64,000 bases of DNA from Brugia malayi (Eukaryota; Nematoda; Chromadorea; Rhabditida; Onchocercidae): assembly GCF_000002995.4 (NCBI RefSeq), contig NW_025062477.1, positions 11,070,649-11,134,648 on the forward strand, written 5' to 3'. Under the pieces are notes generated by a model that saw only the letters and a program-made list of their open reading frames with translations, did not search any database and was not told the origin of the DNA. Shown piece by piece: positions 13,127-24,331 of this stretch; the stretch's first letter is position 1, and the number at the start of each line of letters is the position of its first letter. The translations under genes and the position numbers were made by a program.

Positions 13127-16100
13127 ATTTTACTGTCTTCAAAAATTTGAAAAAAATAGTCAATAAACTTTGCCAATATTTTCTACTTTTTCGGAAGAAT
13201 TTGAAATTTCTTTTTTACTTTTTTGTCCAAATTCAAAAAATTTAAAAAAAAAATTTGGAAAAATTTTTACTGTCTTCAAAAATTTGAAAAAAATAGTCAA
13301 TAAACTTTGCCAATATTTTCTACTTTTTCGGAAGAATTTGAAATTTCTTTTTTGCTTTTTTGTCCAAATTCAAAAAATTTAAAAAAAAAATTTGGAAAAA
13401 TTTTTACTGTCTTCAAAAATTTGAAAAAAATAGTCAATAAACTTCGCCAATATTTTCTACTTTTTCGGAATTAATTTAAATCGCTTTTTCGTGCTAATTT
13501 AATTTCAGAATTTTTTGAATATTTTTGTAAAACAAAAAATGTAAATTTGAAATTTCTTTCACACTTTTTTGTCCAAATTCAAAAAATTTTAAAAAAAAAT
13601 TTGGAAAAATTTTTACTGTATTCAAAAATTTGAAAAAAATAGTCAATAAACTTTGCCAATATTTTCTACTTTTTCGGAATTAATTTAAATCGCTTTTTCG
13701 TGCTAATTTAATTTCAGAATTTTTTGAATATTTTTGTAAAACAAAAAATGTAAATTTGAAATTTCTTTCACACTTTTTTGTCCAAATTCAAAAAATTTTA
13801 AAAAAAAATTTGGAAAAATTTTTACTGTATTCAAAAATTTGAAAAAAATAGTCAATAAACTTTGCCAATATTTTCTACTTTTTCGGAATTAATTTAAATC
13901 GCTTTTTCGTGCTAATTTAATTTCAGAATTTTTTGAATATTTTTGTAAAACAAAAAATGTAAATTTGAAATTTCTTTCACACTTTTTTGTCCAAATTCAA
14001 AAAATTTTAAAAAAAAATTTGGAAAAATTTTTACTGTATTCAAAAATTTGAAAAAAATAGTCAATAAACTTTGCCAATATTTTCTACTTTTTCGGAATTA
14101 ATTTAAATCGCTTTTTCGTGCTAATTTAATTTCAGAATTTTTTGAATATTTTTGTAAAACAAAAAATGTAAATTTGAAATTTCTTTTTTACTATTTTGTC
14201 CAAATTCAAAAAATTTTAAAAAAAAATTTGGAAAAATTTTTACTGTCTTCAAAAATTTGAAAAAAATAGTCAATAAACTTTGCCAATATTTTCTACTTTT
14301 TCGGAATTAATTTAAATCGCTTTTTCGTGCTAATTTAATTTCAGATTTTTTTGAATATTTTTGTAAAACAAAAAATGTGAATTTGAAATTTCTTTTTTAC
14401 TTTTTTGTCCAAATTCAAAAAATTTAAAAAAAAAATTTGGAAAAATTTTACTGTCTTCAAAAATTTGAAAAAAATAGTCCATAAACTTTGCCAATATTTT
14501 CTACTTTTTCGGAAGAATTTGAAATTTCTTTTTTGCTTTTTTGTCCAAATTCAAAAAATTTAAAAAAAAAATATGGAAAAATTTTACTGTCTTCAAAAAT
14601 TTGAAAAAAATAGTCAATAAACTTTGCCAATATTTTCTACTTTTTCGGAATTAATTTAAATCGCTTTTTCGTGCTAATTTAATTTCAGATTTTTTCGAAA
14701 ACTTTTGTAAAACAAAAAATGTAAATTTGAAATTTCTTTTTTACTTTTTTGTCCAAATTCAAAAAATTTTTACTGTCTTCAAAAATTTGAAAATAATAGT
14801 CAATAAACTTTGCCAATATTTTCTACTTTTTCGGAATTAATTTAAATCGCTTTTTCGTGCTAATTTAATTTCAGATTTTTTTGAATATTTTTGTAAAACA
14901 AAAAATGTAAATTTGAAATTTCTTTCACACTTTTTTGTCCAAATTCAAAAAATTTTAAAAAAAAAATTTGGAAAAATTTTTACTGTCTTCAAAAATTTGA
15001 AAAAAATAGTCAATAAACTTTGCCAATATTTTCTACTTTTTCGGAATTAATTTAAATCGCTTTTTCGTGCTAATTTAATTTCAGATTTTTTTGAATATTT
15101 TTGTAAAACAAAAAATGTGAATTTGAAATTTCTTTTTTGCTTTTTTGTCCAAATTCAAAAAATTTAAAAAAAAAATTTGGAAAAATTTTACTGTCTTCAA
15201 AAATTTGAAAAAAATAGTCAATAAACTTTGCCAATATTTTCTACTTTTTCGGAATTAATTTAAATCGCTTTTTCGTGCTAATTTAATTTCAGAATTTTTT
15301 GAATATTTTTGTAAAACAAAAAATGTAAATTTGAAATTTCTTTCACACTTTTTTGTCCAAATTCAAAAAATTTTAAAAAAAAATTTGGAAAAATTTTTAC
15401 TGTCTTCAAAAATTTGAAAAAAATAGTCAATAAACTTTGCCAATATTTTCTACTTTTTCGGAAGAATTTGAAATTTCTTTTTTGCTTTTTTTCCAAATTC
15501 AAAAAATTTAAAAAAAAAATTTGGAAAAATTTTTACTGTCTTCAAAAATTTGAAAAAAATAGTCAATAAACTTTGCCAATATTTTCTACTTTTTCGGAAT
15601 TAATTTAAATCGCTTTTTCGTGCTAATTTAATTTCAGATTTTTTCGAAAACTTTTGTAAAACAAAAAATGTAAATTTGAAATTTCTTTTTTGCTTTTTTG
15701 TCCAAATTCAAAAAATTTAAAAAAAAAATTTGGAAAAATTTTTACTGTCTTCAAAAATTTGAAAAAAATAGTCAATAAACTTTGCCAATATTTTCTACTT
15801 TTTCGGAAGAATTTGAAATTTCTTTTTTGCTTTTTTTCCAAATTCAAAAAATTTAAAAAAAAAATTTGGAAAAATTTTTACTGTCTTCAAAAATTTGAAA
15901 AAAATAGTCAATAAACTTTGCCAATATTTTCTACTTTTTCGGAATTAATTTAAATCGCTTTTTCGTGCTAATTTAATTTCAGATTTTTTCGAAAACTTTT
16001 GTAAAACAAAAAATGTAAATTTGAAATTTCTTTTTTACTTTTTTGTCCAAATTCAAAAAATTTTTACTGTCTTCAAAAATTTGAAAATAATAGTCAATAA

Positions 16101-17990
16101 ACTTTGCCAATATTTTCTACTTTTTCGGAATTAATTTAAATCGCTTTTTCGTGCTAATTTAATTTCAGATTTTTTTGAATATTTTTGTAAAACAAAAATG
16201 TGAATTTGATATTTCCTTTTTACTTTTTTGTCCAAATTCAAAAAATTTAAAAAAAATAATTTGGAAAAATTTTTACTGTCTTCAAAAATTTGAAAAAAAT
16301 AGTCAATAAACTTTGCCAATATTTTCTACTTTTTCGGAAGAATTTGAAATTTCTTTTTTGCTTTTTTTCCAAATTCAAAAAATTTAAAAAAAAAATTTGG
16401 AAAAATTTTTACTGTCTTCAAAAATTTGAAAGAAATAGTCAATAAACTTTGCCAATATTTTCTACTTTTTCGGAATTAATTTAAATCGCTTTTTCGTGCT
16501 AATTTAATTTCAGATTTTTTTGAATATTTTTGTAAAACAAAAAATGTGAATTTGAAATTTCTTTTTTGCTTTTTTGTCCAAATTCAAAAAATTTAAAAAA
16601 AAACAATTGGAAAAATTTTTACTGTCTTCAAAAATTTGAAAAAAATAGTCAATAAACTTTGCCAATATTTTCTACTTTTTCGGAAGAATTTGAAATTTCT
16701 TTTTTGCTTTTTTTCCAAATTCAAAAAATTTAAAAAAAAAATTTGGAAAAATTTTTACTGTCTTCAAAAATTTGAAAAAAATAGTCAATAAACTTTGCCA
16801 ATATTTTCTACTTTTTCGGAATTAATTTAAATCGCTTTTTCGTGCTAATTTAATTTCAGATTTTTTCGAAAACTTTTGTAAAACAAAAAATGTAAATTTG
16901 AAATTTCTTTTTTACTTTTTTGTCCAAATTCAAAAAATTTTTACTGTCTTCAAAAATTTGAAAATAATAGTCAATAAACTTTGCCAATATTTTCTACTTT
17001 TTCGGAATTAATTTAAATCGCTTTTTCGTGCTAATTTAATTTCAGATTTTTTTGAATATTTTTGTAAAACAAAAATGTGAATTTGATATTTCCTTTTTAC
17101 TTTTTTGTCCAAATTCAAAAAATTTAAAAAAAATAATTTGGAAAAATTTTTACTGTCTTCAAAAATTTGAAAAAAATAGTCAATAAACTTTGCCAATATT
17201 TTCTACTTTTTCGGAAGAATTTGAAATTTCTTTTTTACTTTTTTGTCCAAATTCAAAAAATTTAAAAAAAAAATTTGGAAAAATTTTACTGTCTTCAAAA
17301 ATTTGAAAAAAATAGTCAATAAACTTTGCCAATATTTTCTACTTTTTCGGAATTAATTTAAATCGCTTTTTCGTGCTAATTTAATTTCAGATTTTTTCGA
17401 AAACTTTTGTAAAACAAAAAATGTAAATTTGAAATTTCTTTTTTACTTTTTTGTCCAAATTCAAAAAATTTTTACTGTCTTCAAAAATTTGAAAATAATA
17501 GTCAATAAACTTTGCCAATATTTTCTACTTTTTCGGAATTAATTTAAATCGCTTTTTCGTGCTAATTTAATTTCAGATTTTTTTGAATATTTTTGTAAAA
17601 CAAAAAATGTGAATTTGAAATTCCTTTTTTACTTTTTTGTCCAAATTCAAAAAATTTAAAAAAAAAATTTGGAAAAATTTTACTGTCTTCAAAAATTTGA
17701 AAAAAATAGTCAACAAACTTTGCCAGTATTTTCTACTTTTTCGGAATTAATTTAAATCGCTTTTTCGTGCTAATTTAATTTCAGATTTTTTTGAATATTT
17801 TTGTAAAACAAAAAATGTAAATTTGAAATTTCTTTTTTGCTTTTTTGTCCAAATTCAAAAAATTTAAAAAAAAAATATGGAAAAATTTTACTGTCTTCAA
17901 AAATTTGAAAAAAATAGTCAATTAACTTTGCCAATATTTTCTACTTTTTCGGAATTAATTTAAATCGCTTTTTCGTGCTAATCATTTTTG
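13127..17990 (+). repeat. Composite minisatellite, about 27 units
   Basis: About 27 occurrences of a core with AGTCAATAAACTTTGCCAAT and TTTTCTACTTTTTCGGA. Unit lengths alternate: a short form of about 137 bp (GGAAGAATTTG after the core) and long forms of about 186 or 205-215 bp (GGAATTAATTTAAATCGC, then a TTTCAGA segment). Higher-order repetition is visible: about 16.07-16.33 kb recurs at about 16.95-17.21 kb, an offset of 877 bp. Open frames inside it are artefacts. The array replaces the last exon of the left nuclear receptor copy. Confidence 0.95.
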
Positions 17991-18240
17991 CAAATAAACT
18001 AAAGAGAATTTCAGATTTTTTTTGAATATTTGTGCAAAAAAATTTTTTTCAGGAAATTCAAATGTATCGTATTAAAATTTCCTAATTGTTATCATTTAAT
18101 TAATATTGTGTTTTTCTTTTCGGAATACTTTTTAGATATTTTAGCATATTTTAGCGTTCAATATTTTATTGATTTTTAGCCAATACATTGTCAATTTTAA
18201 AATATTATTTTCGAGAAAATTTCGCGATAAAACTTTTTTC
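17991..18240 (+). repeat. Minisatellite flank element
   Basis: Matches 7.33-7.56 kb directly and 39.5-39.72 kb in inverse orientation. It joins the array to the unrecognised gene and probably marks the unit from which the array expanded. Confidence 0.6.
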
Positions 18241-18258
18241 TCAATTTGCTCTGTTGTT

Positions 18259-18341
18259 TTACACGCAACATCTAATCGGCTTAACCGGATGAGAAATTTG
18301 TTCAAACCGTTTCCGGCTAACGGCATATCGTGTTGTCATTG
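18259..18341 (-). CDS. Putative terminal exon of an unrecognised gene (left copy)
   Basis: Read after an acceptor (TTTTTAG before 18341), the frame gives a 26-residue tail beginning MTTRYAVSRKRFEQI and ending in CCV then stop. The right copy at 39390-39472 differs by substitutions that are silent (CCG/CCA, ATT/ATC) or change R to K and S to F, a pattern suggesting selection on this frame. A donor inside the 18795-19037 exon (GTAGTC) would join it in phase, but this is not certain. Confidence 0.45.
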
Positions 18342-18794
18342 CTAAAAATGTAAATAATTTTCGATTTGAATTTAGCAATTGTCAATTTCATCTCAAAGAA
18401 ATTGTTATATTGAGACATAATGTATTAACAGCAAATACATTAAAAATAATATTTATCAAAGTTTGCATAAATGATACTTCTTCAATCGGCAAATTTCCAT
18501 TTTCTAAGAAATTCATCTAAGCAGTTAAGGAATTAAAAAATTAAATGATTAAATTAAAGGGCTAGTGGAAAAGAATAAAATGACTGACATAAAGAAAATA
18601 AAATTGAAAACCACTAGTATAAAATATGAAAGAATTAATATTAACAGTACATAAGCACTGATAAATTCATACCAGAATCTGTTTGTATCAGCAAATTAAC
18701 AGAGTAGTAGCTTATTGTTTTAGCAATTCAATAACAAAAACGTCAAATTTACGTCACAATGCAAAGTTCAACATTTATACTAATTAATTACTGA

Positions 18795-19997
18795 TTATAT
18801 ATCAGTGACAATTGGACTACTTTTAATTCCTTTGATGCGAAACCTTTTTGTCTTATCACTTCGTGCTATTTCATAACAACAGTTATCATAGAAACCGGTT
18901 CGCAGACTGGTTGATAACTTTTGAGGTGATAAGGGCATATCACTGTGATATGCTTGAATGGTTGATTCAGTAAAAAAGATTTCAACCGATTTACTACAAT
19001 TTGCATTTTCGTCTGCATCTATCAAACTGTAAACTATCTGAAATGATAGATGATAGTTAATTAACTGATATGCAAGCAAATTTGATATTATAGTAATATG
19101 ATAAGACAGTATAAAAATAGCAAAAGTTAATTGTATTTAGCACAAAATGTTACTGAAAGGAATTGTAAAAGTTTGATAGTAAAATATTAAAATTGAAGAA
19201 TTTGAATCAATGTTAAATTGAAATTATAAAGAAACTTTGTGCAATTTAAATTTTTTGCAATTTGGTTACATTCCATTAATGAAATTAATCAATTCATTGA
19301 TTATTAACAATTCAATAATCAAAAATTGTAATGCAATTAAATTTCAATTGTAGTGTTTGTATACTTGGATTTAATATTCACTGTAACTCTTATTTTAATA
19401 CTGAATACAATCATGCTAATGTTTGTATTTGGTTCATCGTTAAAACGATGTGAAAATGAGCTAAAAATGTAGGATAAATGAGAAATATTTTGTAGAAGGC
19501 AGAAAAGAATGTTACAAATAAGTAGCACTTCATGATATTATAAAAAAAACTTTGTAGAATTTAAATTTTTTGCACTTTAGTTACATTCCATTAGTAGAAT
19601 TCATTGATTATTAACAATTCAATAATCAATTCAATCATTTATTTAATTATTATAAAATTGTAATGCAATTAAATTTCAATTCAAAATCTAATGTTTGTAT
19701 ACTTGGATTTAATATTCACTCTAACTCTTATTTAGATAACAACCAATGTGATTTGCTTAAATACTCCCACAAAACATTCATACGTCATTGAAATGAAACT
19801 TAGTATGCTATTGGATGATAACTTGAAAATCATTCTTGTATTTAAATTAATTTTAAATTCAAAATTGAAATACCGGTAATGATGAAATTTCATCACAAAT
19901 AGCTTGCACAATAGTTTTGATCGTCTTTTGATCATTGCTACTATGATCAATGACAATTTTCTGACCATCGTCCATTTGTCCAATATGTACGATATGC
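18795..19997 (-). CDS. Unrecognised gene, at least two exons (left copy)
   Basis: Exon 19997-19874 follows an AAAG acceptor and gives 41 residues including GQMDDGQKIVIDHSSNDQ and AICDEISSLP, ending in phase 0 at GTATTT. Exon 19037-18795 begins after TTTCAG in phase 0 and adds 80 residues including SLRTGFYDNCCYEIARSD before a stop. Together they form a hydrophilic stretch of about 121 residues without a recognised domain. The GFYDNCC motif loosely recalls the start of an insulin A chain, but the other cysteines are missing, so I do not assign that family. No start exon was found; an ATG at about 20320 (MAEQ) is only a candidate. It may continue into 18341-18259. The 19874-19997 exon has no counterpart in the right arm. 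Confidence 0.5.
19220..19735 (-). repeat. Local tandem duplication of about 180 bp
   Basis: The stretch 19555-19735 repeats 19220-19400: both contain ttacattccatta, gattattaacaattcaataa and gtttgtatacttggatttaa. Only one copy is present in the right arm. Confidence 0.75.
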
Positions 19998-20473
19998 CTT
20001 TAGATTTAAACAATTCTTATTTAAAATCATTTTCAATAATTCATTTCATTATTCATTTTTCAAATTATTACAATGCACAAACAATAATTATGCAACATTG
20101 AATGTTCTGTAAAACAATGAATTTTGTTTATTTTTTTCTCTAATATCTGATTTGTAGAATTTATGGGACTTTTAAACTTTTTTTTTTGAAATTATTTTAG
20201 CCATTATATAAGCACACTAAGCTATAATTTAACAATTCAAAATTGAATATTGCTTAATTATTTTATAATTTGCAAATATTAGGATATTAGCCTGCTCAGC
20301 CATTTTTAAATCTTATCAAAATCTTCAAAAACAGTAAGTAATATTTAAAAGATTTAATTTAAAATATCTCAGAGTATTACTTCGTCGGAATTATTAAATA
20401 TTTCATTTTGCATTAACTATCTGTAATTTCGACGATTTGCTTTTTCCTTATTTCTTTGTTTAATTTTCTCTTC

Positions 20474-21850
20474 TTATAAAAATTTAAAATACTTGAATTC
20501 ATTTGGTGGACCAATTTCAATTTTATCCTTATTGTGCTTTTTTGATAGCTTTCTCACAAATTGTTTCAACAATGTTTCATTGTCGTCAGCGAATTTTTGT
20601 GGTAGTGGCGGTGCCATTGCTGCATTAAAATTAAAAAAAAATAATTTTCATATTATTGCATTGTAATATTTCTTCCGTCAAATGCATAATCATAATTATA
20701 TAATATACTCAGTAACTGATAAACATTAATTAATCAGTGATTATCAGTTAACTAACAACCACTAATTAAGCAGTAATTTGTAATAAATAATTATCACTCA
20801 CTAATTTTTTCTGCTTATTAATAACAATAATGATAATTAAGCATTTAATCCATATGACAAATTACATATTCAATAGAATCAAATCATTTAAGCTTTTTTC
20901 CTAACATGTAAGAATTGATATTTAGAAGTCAAAAAAATGTGAGAATTTGGAAATGTAACAATTAAAAATTAAATTAAAATATCAGACATATATAAGATTC
21001 TGAAATTTAAAAATTAAAGTAATTTAATAAGAAATCTTACGAATAGTTAAAAGTGATTTTGTTGTCATTTCTTTTGCTAACGAAGCATTTTTAAACTTTT
21101 GCATGGAATATTGTTTGCCTGATGAATTGCTGGATGAAACCAATGATTTTGATGGGATAAAATTTCGTTTCATGCAACTTCGGACACTCTCAGCTGCTTC
21201 AATCAATTCAGGAAGTTTGTAAAATTGAGCTTCATAAATGATTAAACTTAACTTATAATCATCAACAGGCAAAGGATAACTTTTCCCATGGCGTAAATAA
21301 CCGAGAATTACGGGAAATACATCGTTATTACGGTCGATAAATAAATGACCATTCTAAAAATTGATTATAATTTAATTAGTTTTCACTAATTCATCGCAGA
21401 TGCTTGTTAGATTTATTTGTATGCCATTAAGAATTAAAACAAATTTTATCTTAATTCACTTATTATGTCTTTTTTCAATTTTAAAAACAAATAGATTTTA
21501 TTCGAAGCTTATGCATCAATATGAAAATGAAATTTGAAGTGATTTTTGCATAAAATATTAAATGAATATTTTTGCAAAAAATAAATCATTTTAAAGAGTA
21601 GAAATCTTGAAGTTTTAAATTGAAGCAATAGTTAGCATTGATTCTTTATTCTTTTTAGAACCAACTATCAAAAGTTACTAGCAAAATTCCAAATTTACTT
21701 CTCAGAAAAGCAAATTACCGAATCCAATAAATGATCGCATTTTGCAGTAAACAATTGCTGAAAATAAGAACCATCGATCGAAGTGAGCGTTGTTACTTTT
21801 GTTTTAAATAAACGTCCACCAACATCCAAAACAATAAACTGTTCTTCCAT
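20474..21850 (-). CDS. KCTD-like BTB (T1) domain protein, complete 3-exon gene
   Basis: Exons 21850-21719, 21353-21041 and 20619-20474 join in phases 0 and 1 to code 196 residues. A T1-type BTB/POZ fold fills about residues 4-102. It begins FIVLDVGGRLFKTKVTTLTS, continues through LFIDRNNDVFPVILGYLRHG and ends with the YKLSLIIYEAQFYKLPELIE helices, as in KCTD proteins. These typically form oligomers, and many act as Cullin-3 substrate adaptors; which role applies here is unknown. The remainder is basic and low in structure, ending in EFKYFKFL. No transmembrane segment is present, so it is not a potassium channel. A possible upstream donor (CTG, then GTAAGT, near 21966) could mark a 5' UTR exon. 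It is the only intact single-copy gene between the duplicated blocks. Confidence 0.88.
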
Positions 21851-23696
21851 TTAGCTTTCTCTCATAAAATTCTTTTAAATTAAAACTTTCACATATATTA
21901 CAATTCACTTTATATAATATGTAGCCATATTCATGGCACTAAAGATCGGAATTCCGGAAACTTACCAGAATGATTGTTAAAATTTATGAATGTTAGCTAT
22001 CAATGAATTCCAGTTACTGTAATCTACCTTAAAAATTGTAAAAAAGAAATTACGAATTTCAATAATTCCGGATGAAAATGGATTTTTGATCGTCGCAGAA
22101 TACAAAGAGAAACAAATTTAGCAAATGAAAGATTACCGAATATTACATGACATTTCCGGAGTAAGGAAATAGAAGAAACCGGTTATTATTGGAATTCCAA
22201 GTAGCATGCTAATTACTAAATCATCGCAAAGATTGCAAAGAAAACTGCAATAATTTCAATAAATCTAAAATGATCTGTAAAATTCCCAAATACTGAAAAA
22301 TCATTTCGAACCCAAAATGCAGAGGAAAATTGCTCATTGCTGAAATTTCAAGTGACATAAATGAAAATATAAGAAAAGGTGTCGTTGCTTGGGTAAACTT
22401 CTAAACTCTTATTTAAATACCCAAATTTAATGCTTTCTTTCAAAAGTAAACATTACCTTAGATTGACTCACCGTTCATTTCATTGCTTGGGCAAACATAA
22501 AAAATTAAGTTAGCATTTCGTAAAGTTCGCAAATTACCAATCAATTAAATGGCATATTGATGTATCACGTGGTTTAATGATAACGATTATTTATCAACAA
22601 AGACTGTCGCAGAATGTCAAATCGTTTTTATCTGTAGTAATCATATCAACAAGCCATTTGTACCCTTAGAAAGTATGAAATATGTCCAAAGAAAAATTGA
22701 AAATACCATCGCTGAAATTCTACAAAATGCCATAGATCAAATTAACTAGCAATCAAATTAGTAACATTTTACATTTGTAGAAATTTACAAAGAGCAAATT
22801 GATTCAATTCTTTGATTGATCGGCAAATCAATTTATTTTAATTTTGTATTCTGCAATATCAATGTCTTTTTGGTAGTCATAGTTGTTGTGTGTTTTTATG
22901 ATTACCTTCACTTTTGCATGCTTTTCAACTTACTTTACTTTACTTACTGCACTTTTTTCCATTTAAATGTATTAGAGCGAAGGCAAGTAAAAGAAATCAA
23001 TGCGACAGATATAAAAATGTTTCAAGTAAAGTTAGGAGATATCATACTGTTTTTTGATATTTAATTTAAATCCGAATGAATAAGTTAATATTATTATTAT
23101 GTAAATTAGCAAATAGCTTTCAACAGATCTAATTCAGAATTATTACGCTTTAGTCATTGTTAAATATAGTCCTTTCTTCTTCCCAATTGTAATTTTCATT
23201 TTCTAAACATTACCAATTATAAACATAAGAATGATTTATGCCTAATGAATCAGACAGTCTTTTTAAGCATTTAATTTTTATCGAATGCAGCACTCGATTA
23301 TAAGGAACATTATAAATTTTTTTGCATGGAACAGCTGGAATCAAATTAATTTTCAAAATTTTTTGACGTTTCATACTGAAATTTTTTTTTTTTTTTGTTT
23401 CTTGATTCTTCTTCGAGACGCTTCAAACAAAAAAGAAACTAAAAAAATCACTAAAATCCTATAAAAACAGATAAGTTCGCTTTTTCCACGAAGAAACATT
23501 TCTCCATGATATACACAAAAATTTCAGGTTTTATCATTTACTATTTCTCTTATAGAATGAAAATATACGAATTCTTGTTTTTTCTTTTCATTTGACTTCC
23601 GTCTTTCGGATTCCTTTCATTAGTACATTGAATTTTTTCGATGTTAAAATGTGATTATCAACCTTTATCACTTGCATATTAACAATTCTAATAATT

Positions 23697-24331
23697 TCAC
23701 TTTATCAAATTAAGAGTGTTTCGCACAAACAGCAATGGTTTCTCTTCCAAAATAGACACTCTTCCATCTTCCATTCTATCACAATTCAATAGCATTGCTG
23801 CAAATATAGAAATTATTATGGAAATTCATTTCTTCCAGAACTGAAATTAATTGTTCAAAACTGAAAAGTGCTAATAATCAATCCTTTATAAAATTAACAT
23901 ACATTCTTCTACTTGGGTTGTCTGTGTCAATGAGCCATCATCCCATAACTTGTCAATTTTATAATCTGTGATAATCTCCACGGCTGAAATTGATGCCAGG
24001 GAATATTTGATCAACATAACATTTTTGAGATAACTTGAAATGATTATTACTATTTTATCATTTCTAACTTATTAGCCCATGATAATTCACGTTGTGCTGC
24101 AAAACTAATCTTAAGTGACATTCGAACTGAAGTTACTCCATCGTCAATTTTTGGAATATAACAGAATGCACAGAGCACATACTTAGATTTGTATTTCATA
24201 TTGAACACACCTGGAAGAGAAGTGACAAAAAAGGAAAGATGCATACCTGCCACAACTTGTCTACCTGCTTGGTTACCAGCTTGACCACCACAATAAATGA
24301 TGAAAGCAATATATACCAACAACTTTGCCAT
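23697..24331 (-). CDS. Small secreted protein family, copy A (88 residues)
   Basis: Exons 24331-24247, 23983-23903 and 23797-23697 (85, 81 and 101 nt) join in phase 1 at both junctions. The product has a signal peptide MAKLLVYIAFIIYC, a variable stretch GGQAGNQAGRQVVA, then the conserved VEIITDYKIDKLWDDG and NCDRMEDGRVSILEEK segments, ending FVRNTLNLIK. One cysteine remains after the signal peptide, in LNCDRM. Introns are 263 and 105 nt. The promoter has CTCGAG at 24568-24573 and a TATA box at 24529-24535, about 200 bp before the start. The protein equals that of copy A' at 56592-57226. Function is unknown; I do not recognise the family. Intron 1 is open in frame, so a read-through product of 93 residues is an alternative. 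Confidence 0.8.

Larger units (their letters stand above)
8430..19540 (+). repeat. Left arm of the large inverted duplication
   Basis: Reverse-complementary to 38.36-48.33 kb. The best segment, about 10.0-13.12 kb against 41.70-44.83 kb, is essentially identical apart from one-base homopolymer changes. A second segment is 18.25-19.54 against 38.36-39.5 kb. Differences: the left arm lacks about 2 kb present at 45.07-47.05 kb, has a 4.9 kb minisatellite where the right arm has 39.5-41.7 kb, and has about 180 bp extra near 18.55-18.68 kb. Confidence 0.92.

Noticed and set aside
13170..17200. Many open frames of 62-74 codons on both strands
   Set aside because: They repeat with the minisatellite period and are low-complexity K/F/N translations of the array.
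18795..19037. Assignment as an insulin-like peptide
   Set aside because: Only the GFYDNCC stretch resembles an A chain; the third A-chain cysteine and the paired B-chain cysteines are absent.
22816..23064. Hydrophobic 82-codon frame also at 32397-32645 and 58080-57832
   Set aside because: The few differences between copies all change amino acids and there are no supporting splice or promoter signals; it is open because the unit is young.
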